From contig CAADUD010000061.1 in NCBI GenBank assembly GCA_900752095.1, positions 1 to 44,264 of the forward strand: a stretch of 44,264 bases of DNA, written 5' to 3'. A model generated the notes under the pieces. The model did no database searches and was not told where the DNA came from. It saw nothing but the letters and a program-made list of their open reading frames with translations. Each line of letters opens with the position of its first letter. Position 1 is the first letter of the stretch. Source of the DNA: Clostridia bacterium (GTDB lineage: Bacteria; Bacillota; Clostridia; TANB77; CAG-508). A program made the position numbers and the translations under genes. This document shows, in pieces, positions 43,293 to 44,264 of the stretch.

Positions 43293-44009
43293 ATGGAAAA
43301 GAAAAATAATTTAACAATACACCAAATATTTTGGTACTTAGTGATATTTAGTATAATAGGACTAATAATAGAAACAATTTACTGTTATGCAACCACAGGA
43401 ATATTAGAAAGCAGAAAAGGACTTATATGGGGCCCATTTTGTCCGGTCTATGGAGTAGGTGCAATTATTTTAATTTTATTATTAAATCATGTAAACCAAA
43501 AAAATTATTTTAAATTATTTATTTATGGATTTTTAATAGGAGCTGCTAGTGAATATATCATGAGCTATGTATTAGAAGCTTTTTACGGAATTCGCTTTTG
43601 GGATTATACTTATACTGGCAAAGATATTAATGGAAGGATTTGCACTATTTATTCTATATTTTGGGGATTCTTATCTATTCTACTAATGAAAGGAATAAAA
43701 CCATTTATAGATAAAATAATAAACAAAATTCCTAAAAAGATGGGTAAAATTTTAGAAATAGTAATTACGGTATTTTTAGTAATAGATGTGTTGGCAACAA
43801 TTTGGGCTATTCACACTTATGAAACTAGAGCTATTCAAAATTATTATCATGAAGAAATAACAATAGAAGAAGATACTAATTGGTTGATTCAATTGAAAAA
43901 TAAAATAGAAAATGAATACTTTACTAATGATTTTATGAAAAAGACTTTTCCAAATTTAAGAACAAAAGATAAAGAAGGAAACGAATTATGGGTTAGAGAA
44001 ATCATTTAA
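43293..44009 (+). CDS. CmpB-type (DUF1113-like) multipass membrane protein
   Basis: 238 residues, start after AAAAAGGAATATAAT. Five or so membrane segments (about 11-32, 53-66, 73-94, 113-131, 150-172). The conserved GLIWGPFCPVYGVGAIILIL and FWDYTYTGKDINGRICTIYS stretches identify the putative ABC transporter permease CmpB family (PF06541). Despite the name no ATPase partner is next to it, and the real function is unknown. A C-terminal hydrophilic tail (about 175-238) is probably cytoplasmic. Confidence 0.9.
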   Translation: MEKKNNLTIHQIFWYLVIFSIIGLIIETIYCYATTGILESRKGLIWGPFCPVYGVGAIILILLLNHVNQKNYFKLFIYGFLIGAASEYIMSYVLEAFYGIRFWDYTYTGKDINGRICTIYSIFWGFLSILLMKGIKPFIDKIINKIPKKMGKILEIVITVFLVIDVLATIWAIHTYETRAIQNYYHEEITIEEDTNWLIQLKNKIENEYFTNDFMKKTFPNLRTKDKEGNELWVREII

Positions 44010-44053
44010 AAATTACATATAAAGGAAAATACGTAATGAAAAGTATAATAAAG

Positions 44054-44092
44054 AAGCTAAAAAATATATAAATAAGTATTTTTTAGCTTTTT
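44054..44092. terminator. Bidirectional terminator between convergent genes
   Basis: A 13-bp stem pairs AAGCTAAAAAATA (44054-44066) with TATTTTTTAGCTT (44077-44089), followed by TTT. It lies just before the yhbY stop codon. Confidence 0.85.
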
Positions 44093-44095
44093 CTT

Positions 44096-44264
44096 TTAGT
44101 CAGGTAATAATATTTTAGGTTTTTTAGAATTAGCACGATAAATTGTTATTTTATTCCCTATAGCTTGGATAAAAGTTGAATGAGTGGCAACAGCAATTTG
44201 CTCTCCTAAAACTTTTACTTCATCAGGAGCAGTTTCTAAAACATTTATTTTTATTAATTCTCTA
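44096..44264 (-). CDS. yhbY: YhbY/CRS1-type RNA-binding protein, C-terminal part
   Basis: The last 55 codons are visible (RELIKINVLETAPDEVKVLG, then EQIAVATHSTFIQAIGNKIT and IYRANSKKPKILLP), ending TAA 44096; the N-terminus is beyond the window. This is the second half of the CRM domain: the alpha helix after VLE and the GNKITIYR strand are typical. YhbY binds the large ribosomal subunit precursor and assists its assembly. In Firmicutes it usually sits next to obg or nadD, which cannot be checked here. Confidence 0.88.
   Translation of the reverse strand, partial: RELIKINVLETAPDEVKVLGEQIAVATHSTFIQAIGNKITIYRANSKKPKILLPD

Overview
The window comes from an AT-rich (about 30% G+C by eye) low-GC Gram-positive genome. 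Genes use AGGAGG-type ribosome binding sites, TTGACA/TATAAT promoters with 17-bp spacers, and hairpin-plus-U-run terminators. The gene families (DUF2975 with a paired small XRE regulator, CmpB-type membrane protein, MobC/MOBP-type mobilization genes, replisome-organizer N-domain protein) fit an uncultured Clostridia-type gut Firmicute. The species cannot be named from this sequence.

Layout. 1-5886 (minus): the first 1962 residues of a multimodular non-ribosomal peptide synthetase (C-A-PCP-C-A), cut by the window edge. A long-chain acyl-CoA ligase-like gene diverges from it and an HtrA-type protease follows. 9828-13556: a higher-GC secreted protein in its own promoter-terminator unit, then a two-gene ABC transporter. 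13637-18345: DUF4173-like membrane protein, DUF2975/XRE pair (XRE frameshifted), an FAD-Rieske oxidoreductase and a small membrane-anchored protein with a frameshifted start. 18411-20850: two adjacent GIY-YIG genes, then decayed genes.

20890-31264 is a 10.4-kb integrative mobilizable element in the 3' end of a tRNA-Pro(UGG) gene. It is bounded by 16-bp direct repeats with clustered TTGAATGCAGT-like sites just inside both ends. It carries a structured small-RNA candidate, a DUF3800 protein, a zinc-ribbon protein, Fic plus XRE regulator, an operator-controlled Xis/replication/integrase operon, a candidate oriT, MobC, a relaxase with a whole second gene nested in its 3' third, and a large cargo protein combining an HExxH metallopeptidase-like region with an alpha/beta-hydrolase region.

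31497-44264 is mostly chromosomal housekeeping: tRNA-Arg(ACG), a frameshifted copper ATPase with its chaperone and CsaA, a secreted DNA-entry-type nuclease, M14 and M18 peptidases, membrane proteins, two Cys-rich mini-proteins, an XRE membrane regulator, tRNA-Arg(UCU) with a truncated tRNA-like relic beside it, a CmpB-family protein and the 3' end of yhbY.

Recurring themes. (1) Several higher-GC genes (9922, 17888, 31793, 40893, 41136) are each packaged alone between a consensus promoter and a strong terminator, like self-contained cassettes. (2) Three genes carry single-base frame disruptions (about 16048, 17891-17896 and 32941), which are either real inactivations or sequence errors. (3) The strongest candidates for undescribed biology are inside the mobile element: the three-way-junction RNA next to DUF3800, the nested coiled-coil/membrane gene, and the peptidase/hydrolase fusion.
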